From Asterionellopsis glacialis (Eukaryota > Bacillariophyta > Plagiogrammaphyceae > Rhaphoneidales > Asterionellopsidaceae), in NCBI GenBank assembly GCA_014885115.2, contig WKLE02001933.1:1-20971 (forward strand): a stretch of DNA of 20,971 nucleotides, read 5' to 3'. Below are positions 1-10,112 of the stretch, piece by piece. Position numbers and translations under genes: made by a program. Below the pieces are notes generated by a model. It was given only the letters and a program-made list of their open reading frames with translations, was not told the DNA's origin and did not search any database. Positions within the stretch are counted from its first letter, which is position 1, and the number at the start of each line of letters is the position of its first letter.

Positions 1-1235
1 ATATGCCTCAGCATAGCAATAGTGATGAGGGATTCCCCCTTAGTTACATCAATATCCTAAAACATCAAAAAAAGGACAATCCACTCAAACGAGAAGTGCT
101 TAAGAAGAAAGGTTTCTCCGACCACCTATTTCATGGGGGTGGGAAATCTTACAGCCTTATATGCTACAAAGATAAAATATGCGTTCCATCAAATTTACAG
201 AAACACACGGTACAATGGTACCACATGTACTTCTTATGTCATCCCGGTAAGACCCGTACCAAAGAGACAATACGACAGCACTTATGGTGGCCCACTTATG
301 GTGGCCTAAACTACGTGCACACATAACGACCTACTGCAAAACTTGCCACATCTGTCAACTGCACAAGAGTCAAAGTAAGAACTACAGACACCTGCCGGGA
401 AAGGATGCAGAAGCCACACCATGGGACCACCTATATGTAGATCTCACAGGACCTTACACAATCTCAGGAAAAGGTCGCAAGGACTTAACCCTACGCTGCG
501 TCACTATGATCGACCCCGCTACGGGATGGTTCCAGATTGCCTCTTGGTCCGAAAGGAGCAGTATCAAAATCACGAACATAGTAGAACAGTAGTGGTTTGC
601 ACGATACCCAAAATCTATGCAAGTCACTTTTGACCAAGATAAGGAGTTCATGAAGGATTTCTGTAGTATGCTGGATGATGAGTACCACATCAAGCGCAAA
701 CCAATCACTACCCGTAACCCACAGGCAAATGCCATAGTGGAGAGGATACATCAAGTAGTGTGCAATATGATTCGCACCCACAAGGTACAACATAGTACCA
801 AAGAAAACCCATGGGCCGGTGTACTCGCTGCCGTAGCATATTACTATACTCCAAGCTACGCCTGGCCAGCTAGTTTTTGGTAGAGATATGAAATTTAACG
901 GTCAACACGAAGCAAACTGGCAACACATGCATAGTAGGAAACAAGCTAGAATAGCTAGTAACAATCAGCATGAAAACGCTAGGAGAATCCAACAGTATTG
1001 GAAAGTAGGAGACAAAGCCTTACTAGAAAACGATAAGTCCAACCCGCGTAAATACGAACAACCACACGATGGACCATTCATCGTTCGTCAAGAACACTGT
1101 AACAATACTGTAACTATTCAACAGGGACCAGTACTGGACAGACTCAATATTCGTTGCGTTAAGCCTTACCACGCTTCCGCTGCCGCAAAAACGTCCTACG
1201 TACTAGATTGCTGGACATGGGGACGAGTGCAGTAG
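1..1235 (+). pseudogene. Ty3/gypsy integrase, 3' end of pol (element A), broken
   Basis: This is the C-terminal part of a retrotransposon polyprotein; integrase joins the cDNA to host DNA. In order it shows an N-terminal arm with WYH and CHPGKTRTKETIRQH, the HHCC zinc site ending CKTCHICQL (about 335-360), the core with DHLYVDLTGPY (first Asp), TFDQDKEF (second Asp) and NPQANAIVER (Glu), then GQLVFGRDMKF and a C-terminal VGDKALLE / KPYHA tail. The catalytic D, D, E are all present. Three lesions break it: a 14-bp tandem duplication at 281-308 shifts the frame, an in-frame TAG lies at 590-592, and a single-base shift falls near 845, after which the frame from about 850 carries the rest. The stop TAG at 1233-1235 lies inside the 3' LTR. 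The 5' part (gag, protease, RT, RNase H) is outside the window. The integrase call is secure; the exact clade is not. Confidence 0.92.
281..308 (+). repeat. 14-bp tandem duplication breaking the integrase frame
   Basis: CTTATGGTGGCCCA (281-294) is followed directly by CTTATGGTGGCCTA (295-308), 13 of 14 identical. With one copy removed, the QHL-WWP-KLR zinc-domain sequence reads through in one frame, as in related integrases, so the duplication is probably the lesion that broke the frame. Confidence 0.85.
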
Positions 1236-1740
1236 GCAAGTTGCGAGACTCGCGCGTTATGTCAATCAAATGTAGTACGGATGGACTGTGATACACTGAC
1301 GTCATGGACCGGACAGACGTGATGGCGTGATGATGTCATCACACAGACAGACAAGATGATGTAATGGCGTCATCAAGCAGACACACACAAACTGCATTAA
1401 TGCAAATGCTGACATCACAAGTGAAGCGTATCAAATTCCACTCCACAGCAGAACCATGACGCGTCACGACAGAACGTGGTGATGCACTGACTTGGCACCT
1501 TCCGATTGGCTGTCTCAGGGAGTTTGGTTCACATGTTAAAACCGAACTCTGTTGGAAACCGAACTCTAAGTAGATCTGCCGTAGGATCCCATATTGCTTT
1601 TGGGTCACGAAGACGAATTGGTGAATTGTCGGGTATTTTTAGTTAAACTCTAAAATAGCTTATAATATTCACTCTAACAAACATTAATCTATTTTCACTT
1701 TTCTCACCTTACTTTTCAATATTTCTGCCAGCATAGTGCA
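1228..1740 (+). repeat. 3' LTR of gypsy element A (513 bp)
   Basis: The LTR starts TGCAGTAGGCAAG right after a purine-rich tract (GGGGACGAG, 1219-1227) that fits a plus-strand primer site, and ends AGCATAGTGCA. Both ends are fixed by comparison with an inverted copy at 16241-16661, where similarity begins and stops at the same bases. The pol stop codon lies 6-8 nt inside the LTR. Compared with the solo copy it carries extra sequence around 1538-1600, including a direct repeat ACCGAACTCT (1541-1550 and 1558-1567) and an inverted counterpart GAGTTTGGTT (1520-1529). The 5' LTR is not in the window, so no target duplication can be tested here. Confidence 0.88.
1297..1510 (+). promoter_or_regulatory. 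bZIP-type palindromes and CCAAT box inside LTR A
   Basis: TGACGTCA (1297-1304) and TGACGCGTCA (1457-1466) are perfect palindromes of the CRE/bZIP type. TGATGTCA (1331-1338) and GGCGTCATCA (1366-1375) are related. The 12-bp palindrome TGCATTAATGCA lies at 1393-1404, and GATTGGCTG (from 1504) is an inverted CCAAT box. The solo LTR keeps a TGACGTG-type site (16429-16440, reverse strand) and the CCAAT box. A role as LTR enhancer is inferred. Confidence 0.45.
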
Positions 1741-2394
1741 GGCCCTGGTTTAACAACTTTTTTTTCTCCGAAAAGCCGAAACTCCGAAATCACGTCTGCT
1801 GTTTTTGTGGGTCGTAGTCAGCCGTTTTTCCCGACCCCATTTTATCAACTTTTTTTCCGAAATTCTGAAATACTGTCCATTCCAACCAGCCAATCAGAAT
1901 ACAGTATTATAAGCATATCATCCAGAACATCCAACCCTAATGCTAACCTACTTTCTCAGGTAACCGTACTACAGGTATTGGTGGACAACACAATACTTCA
2001 TATTTACCGTACTGAGCAAAGATATAAGAAACAGATTTCTGTTCTCTTGGGATGGTAGGAGCTGAACAACATAGAAAACCTGCTGTTCAGCAGTCCCGTC
2101 TCCCTGTACCTCCATTGTTGTTTGCAATAATTGTGTACCATGTATTACCTAGGTGTTTGTGTTTGTGTTTGTGTTTGGTAATACAGTGCATCCCTGGTAG
2201 CATGTACCTGGGTACAATAGCTCCACATAAAAAATCAGCTCCACTTGAGCTGGTTTACCGAGTCATTTCAGAAACATAGTCAGAGGGAATGTTCTGCAGC
2301 AGGCAAAATGATGTATTTTAATTGGCTGAAATTATTTCCTAAAAACGGTACAAAAAAAATGACCCCAGCGGAAAAGTAGGCCGTGAGGTCTTTC
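1741..2394. other. Non-coding spacer
   Basis: Nothing recognisable as a gene. The short open frames here show no family motif. The stretch holds two similar T-rich segments (about 1754-1790 and 1846-1873, both with CAACTTTTTTT then CCGAAA), and a small hairpin with a GTGTTT microsatellite loop at 2142-2184. It may be old flanking host DNA into which element A inserted. Confidence 0.5.
2142..2184. repeat. Hairpin with (GTGTTT)4 loop
   Basis: GTATTACC (2142-2149) and GGTAATAC (2177-2184) are perfect inverted arms. The loop contains exactly four GTGTTT units (2153-2176). Confidence 0.7.
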
Positions 2395-2575
2395 CTCATG
2401 TATTTTCCGATTAGGTCTATATGGACTCTCTCACATTGTACGCTTTCAGCCTCTTTAGGGGGTAAGTGTCCATATTTCTTATGTTGCTTTTTACAGAGCT
2501 GACATTGTTAACATGTTTTACAGAAGTTCTGTACGTGCTTTTGTAGTCTAGGCCAAGTAAAGTGTTGTTGTAAAA
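2395..2575 (-). pseudogene. Ty3/gypsy integrase fragment, antisense to the LINE
   Basis: The reverse strand encodes QQHFTWPRLQKHV, then CKTC-stop-QCQLCKKQ, then KYGHLPPKEAE and RVHIDLIGKY. These are the second His and the two Cys pairs of the integrase zinc domain, and the start of the catalytic core with its first Asp. The same blocks occur in element A (QHLWWP, CKTCHICQL, YRHLPGKDAE, HLYVDLTGPY), but the two differ in many residues. A TAA falls inside the CxxC motif. The fragment ends abruptly on both sides, and LINE copy 1 begins next to it. It lies on the same strand as gypsy copy B1 and could be its displaced 3' part, or a relic of a third element. Confidence 0.8.
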
Positions 2576-2577
2576 AT

Positions 2578-3303
2578 GGATATTTAGTCATTTACAGAGA
2601 ACATCTAAACACATTTCAGCAAGACTTCATTGACAACTATTTTACTTCCATTCAAAATCATCTCAATGTAACAGATATTCATGAGGACAATTTGGCATTT
2701 TCTACATTCAGTGCAGTGGACACTTAATACAAAAGCATCAAATCATATGGCGTATCGTTCACACCTGAGACAAAAGTGACTAACTCTACTACATCTAGCA
2801 CTCAATTGAGTCAATACACTCCAAAAAAACATCTCCCATCCATAACTCTAGGCTATGGTGACAATGTATAATCCTTAGGAATATTATCTGCACCAACAAA
2901 TAATGTATGGAACTCACCTCCCAAGATCCTGCAAAATCACACTGACACCACAGTAGATGACAATACCTCTGTTGCAATATTAAAATCTGAAGTACAAGGA
3001 TGTTTTGATGATTTGAAACAAGAATCCAAAATAGAGTGGGAAAACAATCTTCAAAAATTCAATTCATTAAACAAAAAATTATTGGAAGTTACAGCAAGCA
3101 ATGCAAAACTCCAACAAACACTTGAAGTTATCCAAAAAAATCACAAACAAGCATTAGAGGACCAACAATTGTTATTTGAAGATCTCATAAAAAAACTTAA
3201 AAGACCTTGTGAATCAAACAGTAAATCAACAACTACAACTTCAAACAGCCACAGCTCCAACATTGCCACTTTGAAAACAACAGAAAGTCAATCCAAGCAA
3301 TGA
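2578..3303 (+). pseudogene. LINE copy 1: leader (ORF1-like) protein with coiled coil
   Basis: The open frame continues in frame 1 from about 2578 with only two TAA codons (after SAVDT and after GYGDNV), then runs unbroken to 3303. From about 3010 it reads as a heptad-patterned helix (KIEWENNLQKFNSLNKKLL, then AKLQQTLEVIQKNHKQALED and LLFEDLIKKLKRP), typical of coiled-coil oligomerisation regions in LINE ORF1 proteins. The segment after it is Ser/Thr-rich. No zinc finger or RRM was recognised. Around 3270 another frame picks up a Pro-rich stretch (NEEVDSPYQPPGIGTPAEA, 3299-3355), which suggests a frameshift. No start ATG is visible. Its role as RNA-binding leader protein is inferred from position. 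Confidence 0.6.
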
Positions 3304-3543
3304 GGAAGTTGATAGTCCATATCAACCACCTGGCATTGGAACACCTGCTGAAGCCAATCAATCCCATCAGTCTCTAAGGAGTCCCCGGCCTACAACAGGG
3401 CCGGCACTCTAGTTCATCAACAGGATGAAGAACGCACTACAGACACTATCACACAGGCCACAAATCACACAACATTTACCGCACAACTAAACAAACAAAC
3501 AAAAAACACATACTCACATCCACACAAAGAAAATAATGCCACA

Positions 3544-4431
3544 GCATTACAGTTCTTCTTCATAAACACGAATGGCATATACACAACACCAACAAAACTA
3601 ACCGACATATTCATGACATCAAAGGCACTAGAAGCAGGTGTAATAGGACTAGCAGAAACCAACGTCAACTGGAAAAAAGTATATCTAAAAGACAAATACA
3701 CCTATACCATCAAGAATCTGTGCAAACAGTCTGCCAACTTTAATAACTGGAAAACCACAAAGACACAATTTTCAACATCTCAAATACCATCTGTATCCGA
3801 TATACAAAGAGGAGGAAAATTTACCACGGCAGTAGGTAAATGGGTTGGCCGAGTTTCATCATCTGGCCATGATGCCAGACTTGGATGATGGACATGGATG
3901 ACATTCAAAGGCGATACAAACTTGACAGTAATTACGGTGTACAGAGTTTGTCAAGACAAAGGCAACAGTGGAGATATGACAGCACACGCATAAAAATCGT
4001 CATTATTGCTCTATAGGACTCCAGAACCACACCCAAGACATCAAATATTGGAAGATCTCAAAGTATTCATCACATCTCAAAGGCAAAACAGTGAAGCTGT
4101 TGTACTTATGATCAATACTAACGAGGAATGTCGGCAAACAATGGACAGTCTGGCCATGACAAATCTTCACCATCTAATTCATGGCAAAAATTGCCCAAAT
4201 ACTTATACAAGAGGTATCCATCAAATAGATCATATTTACCGATGTCCTAAAATTGAAGCAAATACAACAAATGCTGGATTATTACCATTCAAAATGGGCA
4301 TCAAGACTGATCATAGAGGTATATATGTTGATGTTGAAGTCCAAAACATTTTTAGGAGTTCCACTACAGAACTACAAACACCAAAACCAAGAAAACTATT
4401 GTCAATAAACAAGAAAAATGCAGAAGCATAA
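3544..4431 (+). pseudogene. LINE copy 1: AP-like endonuclease domain
   Basis: This domain would nick target DNA to prime reverse transcription. In frame 1 it shows INTNGI (start of the exonuclease-endonuclease-phosphatase fold), GLAETNVNW with the catalytic Glu (about 3649), VITVYRVCQ (strand after an Arg/Trp-rich patch), MINTNEE, QIDHIY and KTDHRGIYVDVE with the final Asp-His. Compared with the family pattern D-x-N, MINTNEE has Asn (4114-4116) where the metal-binding Asp is expected, so activity is probably lost. In-frame stops are TGA after ARLG (near 3887), TAA after TAHA (near 3991) and TAA at 4429-4431. Each TAA could come from a Gln codon and the TGA from CGA Arg. The domain call is secure. 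Confidence 0.85.
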
Positions 4432-6480
4432 AGAACAGAAGTCAACAAAGTATGTAAAAATCAGAATATTCAAGATCGCCTAAACCAACTTTATACAGTA
4501 CTCGCCCATAGATGGAACCCACATCATCAAGAAGCGTTAAATAAAATCAACGAAACGTTCACCAAAATAGTGTGAGCTGCTGAAACCAAAGTATGCCACA
4601 AACCATATGGCTACCCAATATCTGAAAAGTTAATCCAAGTGGGTCAACTTTTAAGGTACTAGAAAACTCAACTTTTGAATTTATTGCTTCCAATGATTAA
4701 TCTCAGCACGTTGATTCAGAGACTAGAAGATGAATTAGAAATTCCACAACATATTCACAGCAATACAATGTCTATTCTTTAAAAAAACATATCATCAGCA
4801 CGGAGTAAACTAACTTCTATCCAAACAGAGGCAATTTGACACAGAGAAGAATGGCTAAGAGAAAAGGCTCTTGAAGCAGCCCAAGAAAACAATATCTCAG
4901 TAGAACAAGCTATTACTAATATGGCCTCCAGGAAAAGAAGCAAACGAATATATTCTAGAATAAAACAAGATCTCTCACACAATCAAAGGAGTTCCGTATA
5001 TTACATTGAGGTTCCAGTTGATGGAAAACCACTGAAACAGAGCACATTGTGGAAAGAAGTGAGGGAAGCAGAAGAAGTACACACACAACTTCTGAAACAC
5101 TCAGAGGATCATTATCATCTAGCTCAAACAACCCCATTTGGCAAATCAGCCAGAGGATGGCATCTTGGATTCACTGGAATAGGACAAGTAGCTCATGATA
5201 TTCTGCAAGGTAATCTTGGCTTATATAAAGCATTAATAAATAGCACCCAAGCACTCTCATTTTTGACAATGCTCATGAATATAGCATTAAAACATGGGAA
5301 AACCTTTATCACAATGGGAAAACTTGACAATGTGTATGATAGAAAAAGACATAGGATTGCCAAAACTACACCGATTGCCTCTAATACACCTATTTGAAGC
5401 TGATATGATCGGTACAGCAAAAATAATCTGGGCCAGGTGCTTTATTTATCATTGCCAAGATCATAAACTTCTACATTCAAGCCAACATGGAGGACTTCCA
5501 GGTTTCGAAACTCAGCATGTACTGCTCAAATTTTGTATGACCACTGATTCTGCATTAATAATGCAACACAATCTTGACATTAACAACAATGATGCAGAGG
5601 CATGTTATGACAGAATCATTCCAGGGATTAATTGTATTTCACATCTTTCCAAAGGCATGCTCTTGTTTGCAATAAAACTTCAGAATTCTCTACTACTTAA
5701 CATGAAATATTCAGTAAAAACAGCGCACAGAACATCTAATACGACATTGACCAATTCAGAAGAAGATCCAAAGTTTGGTCTTGGACAAGGAGGTGGATAG
5801 TCACCATCTGGATGGGCAAGTCTCAGTACTGATATGATCAACACACATGGAAAAGTATCCTTGCATGGCATGACAATTCAATTGGTAACAGCTTCCAATG
5901 ACTCTACCATGAGAACTATTGATGCATACATCAATGATGCAAACAATGGAGTAAATGACGGGGATCACCAAGAAAGCACAAACTTTATAGAATTACTCAA
6001 CAGGTTAGAACAATCATCACAACAATGGGAGCAAATTCTGAACATTACAGGAGGAAATCTGAATTTGCAGAAGTGTTTTTGTTTGCTTCTTACATGGCAC
6101 TGGAACTGCAAAACACTGCAGCCATTGTCTGTTCTAGAAAAGCCAGGAGACATGGAAATTACAAACAGTGCAACTGGCATCTGATCAACGATTGAAAGAT
6201 TAGAATCAAATCAAGCATTAAAATTATTAGGAGCCTGGGTCCAACTACAAAGACAAATGTCAACTCATTTTACTGAACTCCAAACAAAAATAAGACAACT
6301 TATGCAAGATATATGCAAATCAAACCTGTCCCATAGTGAAGCGATGACGGCATACAAACAAGTTGCTTTTTAGAAACTTGAATATAGCCTTCCAATGACA
6401 ACTTAAAGTTAGCTAACAGCAGATACCACAGTTGATTCCCTAGAGCACTCGTTTATGCACCAGAAAGATATGGAGGAATA
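4432..6480 (+). pseudogene. LINE copy 1: reverse transcriptase
   Basis: The region before 4921 is a helical linker (HREEWLREKALEAAQE, VEQAITNM) typical of LINE RTs. The RT proper shows MIEKD and LPKLHRLPLIHLFEAD, QHGGLPG, motif A as NNDAEACYDRIIP (about 5587-5625), FGLGQGGG-stop-SP (motif B), and motif C as DAYINDANN (about 5921-5947). Motif C should be Y/F-x-D-D; here the first Asp is Asn (5933-5935), which should abolish polymerisation. Stops include TAA 4429-4431, TGA after TKIV, TAG after LLRY, TAA after MSIL, TGA after TEAI, TAG after GQGGG, and TGA 6182-6184. A frameshift near 5300 moves the frame, and another lies near 6400, where copy 2 has about 50 extra nucleotides. Confidence 0.88.
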
Positions 6481-7942
6481 GTGCTAGATCATATGTACCA
6501 AGCTCGAGGCCTGCTTCAACTGAAATATCTAATCTCTCATATTTGCCAACGAGATGAACTAGGTAAATCAATGGTTTGTGTTCTTGAACAAACCTTATTT
6601 TTGGGAGTCAGTACACAAATACTTGAACACCCTAACTCAGAGGAAGCATATCAACTTAAATATATTCCTTATGGATGGATTCTAACAATTTGTTACTTTC
6701 TAAAAACATTCAACAGGTCTATCTAATTCCCAGAAGCGTGGCTTCCCAATACACAAGGACAACACAACACAGTTCTCATGGATAAGATACATCAAATGAC
6801 AAAATCTAAGACAGTTCTTAGCAGAATCAACGCCTGTTGTTTGTACTTACGAGTCCTGACCATAGCCAACATCACGGATCCAACAGGCCACTACATTGAA
6901 GAGAAATTCCTAACTGGGAACAGCCAACTATGCGAGTCAAAATTACTATGGCCTCGTCAAACATACCCATCACTGAAATGTTGGTCAGCTTGGAAAAAGG
7001 CATTAACACAAACATTCCTAACATCATCCACAAAACCATACAAACTTGAACAACCTCTAGGAGACTGGATATGTTCTCCTGACAGAGCTTATCCTATAGT
7101 AATCGACCCAACCACTAAGATGCTATACAAAGAATCACCCAACAAAGACCTCTATCACAAATTATTACCATCAGATACAGATAGAAACCAATACAAACTT
7201 GAAACAGAAGAAGAGTCCATGCTTCTCAACATAGTAATACCAGTTAAGAGTCAAGAATTCAATTTCAAAAAGAATCTGAACATGAAGAACCCAGGCCGTT
7301 CACTCAGCACAAAAAACACTCTTCCAGAAGCTATTCAGGATCTATTAAGATATGTTGAAACAATAGGGACAAACAAGGAAGTTGCTGAACTAATCATGGC
7401 AGGACATACCTTTATTGTAGCTTCAGATGGGTCAAAGAAGGAAACAGGAGGAACGTACAGATGGATCCTCAAAACTGAGACAGGTGAACTAATCGCATAG
7501 GGCATGGGCCTGGTTCACAGCAACATAAACACACTCACTTCTCATTGGGCAGAACTATACGGCATTACGTTGGTGATAATCTACATTCTTCAAACTTGCA
7601 CCTATTATAATATACCCACGACGCTGGTAAAATTGAGAGCATATTGTGACAATGTAGAATGTGTGAACAAAGGTCAATAAAGCCCTAAAACCACTAAGAG
7701 GTACAACAAGATACATTAATGCAGACTACAATGTTGAATTGCTACTAGGACACACGATAGCAACAATGCAGTCCAATATAATTGCGACGTGGATTAAAGG
7801 ACATCAAGACTACCATGCATCAATCAACAAATTATCACACCCAGCACAGATGAATGTAGCGGCCAATGAACTAGCAGAATTTACCTACGAAGCATGTGTA
7901 TCAAGCCAAGAAACCCATTTCCAACTACAATTATCTCTCTAA
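6481..7942 (+). pseudogene. LINE copy 1: post-RT linker and RNase H
   Basis: The linker (YQARGLLQLKYLISHICQRD, IANITDPTGHYIEE, LLWPRQTYPSLKCW) is shared with LINE copy 2 and has one in-frame TAA at 6724-6726. RNase H, which removes RNA from the hybrid, begins about 7400 with VASDGSKKETGG (first Asp), HWAELYGI (Glu) and AYCDNVE (Asp). After a frameshift near 7700 it continues as WIKGHQDYHASI (catalytic His) and NVAANELAEF. The fourth acidic residue expected in the last motif is Asn (7865-7867). A TAG falls at 7498-7500, just after GELIA, and a TAA after NKGQ. The order of RNase H after RT fits LINE families in stramenopiles. Confidence 0.83.
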
Positions 7943-8905
7943 CCATAGCAGGCAGGAGAATAACATCCAACATGACACAACAAATTTAGGATGCAATACA
8001 TCTAGGAAGGTTATAAAAGTACAGGAATGACAAATACAGCTGAAATCCCAATATATGGGAGACTATAGATTGGTACTCATTCGAAATAGCACTTAAAAGC
8101 CAACAACTGGGCCTAAAAAGTTTCATTAATAGATTCACATGTGAGTGGTTACCAGTAGGATCCCAAACCAAATTCTATCACAAGAACAACAATGCAAAAT
8201 GTGTGAGCTGTCAGGCAGAACACAACAACTTTTGTGTACATGTCTTTCAATGTCCCGACCCAAGTAGAAGTGAACAGTTACTTTAAAGGATTCTTCATCT
8301 TATGTTGACACTAAGAAAGAAACAAACCTACAAACCTACAGTGAAGATAATTCAAACAAATCTAGTAAAGTGGTCCAAAGGGGAGCCACTCGATAACAGC
8401 ACCTTTGAATCCCACCAAGTACAACCACATACTTCAGGAAGCGGTTGAAGAACAAAATGCCATAGGTTGGGAACACTTCTTCAAAGGATAGATGTCAAAA
8501 TGATGGGCACAAGCACAGGAGGAATATTACAAAGACAGAAGTAAACATGACAAAAAGATAAACTTGAAATATCACAATAAACTCACTTGGAGCAAGATGG
8601 TAATTAAAGGATTACATGAAATAGCATTTTCTACATGGAAATTTTGCAACAAAGATATTTATGGACATAACAAGAAAGAGGAGGAAATCATTACGCTGAA
8701 TAATATGAAAGCAAAAGTGCGACAAGAGTATGATTGAAGACGTAGTTTCCAAGCCAAAATTCAATGGAGATTCTTTGCAAGATCAGTGCGTGATCGAGTA
8801 AATGACTCAATTGATATGCTGAGAGCCTGGTATGAAAATCTCCAGACAGCATTAGTAGCAATGGAAGAACAACCTTTAACGGCAACTGGGATTGGATAAC
8901 AATTC
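7943..8905 (+). pseudogene. LINE copy 1: C-terminal zinc-knuckle domain
   Basis: Still in frame 2, this shows IDWYSFEIALK, RFTCEWLPVG, then a knuckle CVSCQAEHNNFCVHVFQC (CX2C-X9-H-X3-C, about 8202-8254), followed by CPDPSRSEQLL. Further on are GWEHFFKG, WAQAQEEYYKDR, FSTWKFCNKDIYGHN and a helical tail RDRVNDSIDMLRAWYENLQT. Cys/His knuckles after RT/RNase H are usual in LINE C-termini and bind nucleic acid. Stops occur after TQQI (TAG), GRL (TAA), KYS (TGA), SEQLL (TAA), FFKG (TAG), MSK (TGA) and QEYD (TGA). The 3' untranslated part seems short; gypsy sequence on the other strand starts by about 8990. Confidence 0.7.
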
Positions 8906-9002
8906 CACATGGCAGACATTGTCTCTTTATACAAAAGAGATCATTAAAAACCTGTTTGTGCTGTTTTACCCATTTGGCATGACTCGGATGTCACAGAGCC
9001 GA

Positions 9003-10107
9003 TTATTTTAGTAGTGCTTGGTAGTTTAATAATGGTTTAGAGTTTATTATTAACATATTTACTTCCCATTTAGTAGTCCCTTCTAAGGAACATGGTACTT
9101 GAAATGGCCTGGCATGATATGGCACTGTGTTAGTGTCTATTTCTAGTCTAACAGGTTTTATCTTAAGTGTGATGAGCCCACCTTTAAATTCTTGTGGGTA
9201 TTTTTGTAGGCACTTAAGAATTTTTTTTGCTTGTTCTAAGTAAGGTGTTTCCAGTGAGTGGCTGCCTTGTCTAAATTGACTGAGTAGCTGCCTCATCTAA
9301 ATTGACTGAGTAGCTGCCTCGCCTAAATCAACTTTGTCATAATTAGCATCTTATAAGGATGATTGCTGCAATTCTGCTTCCTTGAGGACAGCTGGTTGGA
9401 CAGCCATTTGGTAGATTGCTTCTGCGTGTTTAGGGTCTGAGACCTCTTTGCGGTATTTCATGGGTAATTCATACCCTTCCAAGTGTATAGTTTGTAAGCT
9501 AAAGTGGATGTCAAGGCCCACGGCCAGCATCAAATTGGTTCTGACAATCATATTGTACTGAGCATCTGTTTGGTTTGTTCATTCGTCCATGTGACAAGAC
9601 CAAACTATTGTCTTTTTGTCCGTGAACTCTGGGAGTTTAAATTTTATTTGCGCTTTCCATTTAGTGATAAAGTTACCACCCTTAGTAAACCACTGCATAG
9701 GCTTAGTGTTTTTGTAAGTACTGGCCTTCCCCTGTTTGACAAAATCTTTAAGGATGATTGTCGCTGTAGTACTGGTGTCGAGTAGTACCCATATGGGAAT
9801 GAGCTTGCCATCCTGGTTTATTACCTTGCCTACTATTTCAGTAGTGCTATGCATAGATTTTTGCTTTTTTGCTTGGCACTGGCTGCGCAGCATGTTATAC
9901 GAGTGTTCTATGTTTGGGAAAGGTTGCAATTAGTGTAGGAAGTAGGTGTGAAGTAATTGTCAAATTCTTCACTACTATTTTACGTTTAATTTTACTATGT
10001 TGAGTAAAGTATGAACTAGGTTCATTATCGGGGTATGAATCTGATTCATACTTCAATTTACATTTCTTTTTCTTACTATCTTTTGATACTTGGAGTGAGT
10101 TAATCAT
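9003..10107 (-). pseudogene. Family B copy B1: protease and N-terminal RT (pol)
   Basis: The start (10107 downwards) is a linker with CKLKYESDSYPDNEPSSYF, which shifts frame near 9930. The aspartic protease that would mature the polyprotein follows: IPIWVLLDTSTTATII (active site DT-S where DT-G is usual), then GGNFITKWKAQIKF and KKTIVWSCHMDE. After a TGA (9579-9581) come YDMIVRTNLM and GYELPMKYRKEVSD. A TAA (9351-9353) and a 26-bp tandem expansion (9261-9330) follow, then LKCLQKYPQEFKGG, KPVRLEIDTNTVPYHARPF and QVPCSLEGTTKWEVN, the familiar first part of gypsy RT. The catalytic RT motifs are not present. Sister copy B2 has Arg where the TGA stands. The protease call relies on position and the DT box. 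Confidence 0.8.
9261..9330 (-). repeat. 26-bp tandem repeat in the protease-RT linker
   Basis: GCTGCCTTGTCTAAATTGAC starts the first 26-bp unit (9261-9286); the second is 9287-9312 and a partial third starts at 9313. Because 26 is not a multiple of three, each unit is read in a different frame (GEAATQSI, MRQLLSQF, RQGSHSLE). Confidence 0.85.
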
Positions 10108-10112
10108 TGTAA

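Larger units (their letters stand above)
2576..8905 (+). mobile_element. LINE (non-LTR retrotransposon) copy 1, nearly complete, decayed
   Basis: A non-LTR retroelement that would copy its RNA into nicked target DNA. The domain order is coiled-coil leader, AP-type endonuclease, reverse transcriptase, linker, RNase H, zinc-knuckle C-terminus. It uses frame 1 to about 5300, frame 2 for the RT to about 6400, frame 1 to about 7700 and frame 2 to the end, so at least three frameshifts exist, with in-frame TAA, TAG and TGA codons throughout. The 5' limit is where similarity to the antisense integrase fragment stops. The 3' limit is the last recognisable C-terminal coding (EEQPLTATGIG, stop near 8898). 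I saw no poly(A) tail or clear target duplication. A second, inverted partial copy is at 11396-12545. Confidence 0.88.

Noticed and set aside
1807..2279. Two overlapping open frames of 83 and 75 codons
   Set aside because: No family motif; composition follows the AT-rich spacer; part of one is the GTGTTT microsatellite.
2578..8905. A reassigned genetic code (TAA/TAG as Gln) as an explanation for all stops in the LINE
   Set aside because: TGA codons are about as frequent, frames shift several times, and catalytic residues are lost, so the LINE is a pseudogene whichever code is used.
8906..9010. Target-site duplication for LINE copy 1
   Set aside because: Comparing 2560-2600 with 8900-9010 gave no convincing direct repeat, and neither end is known to the base.
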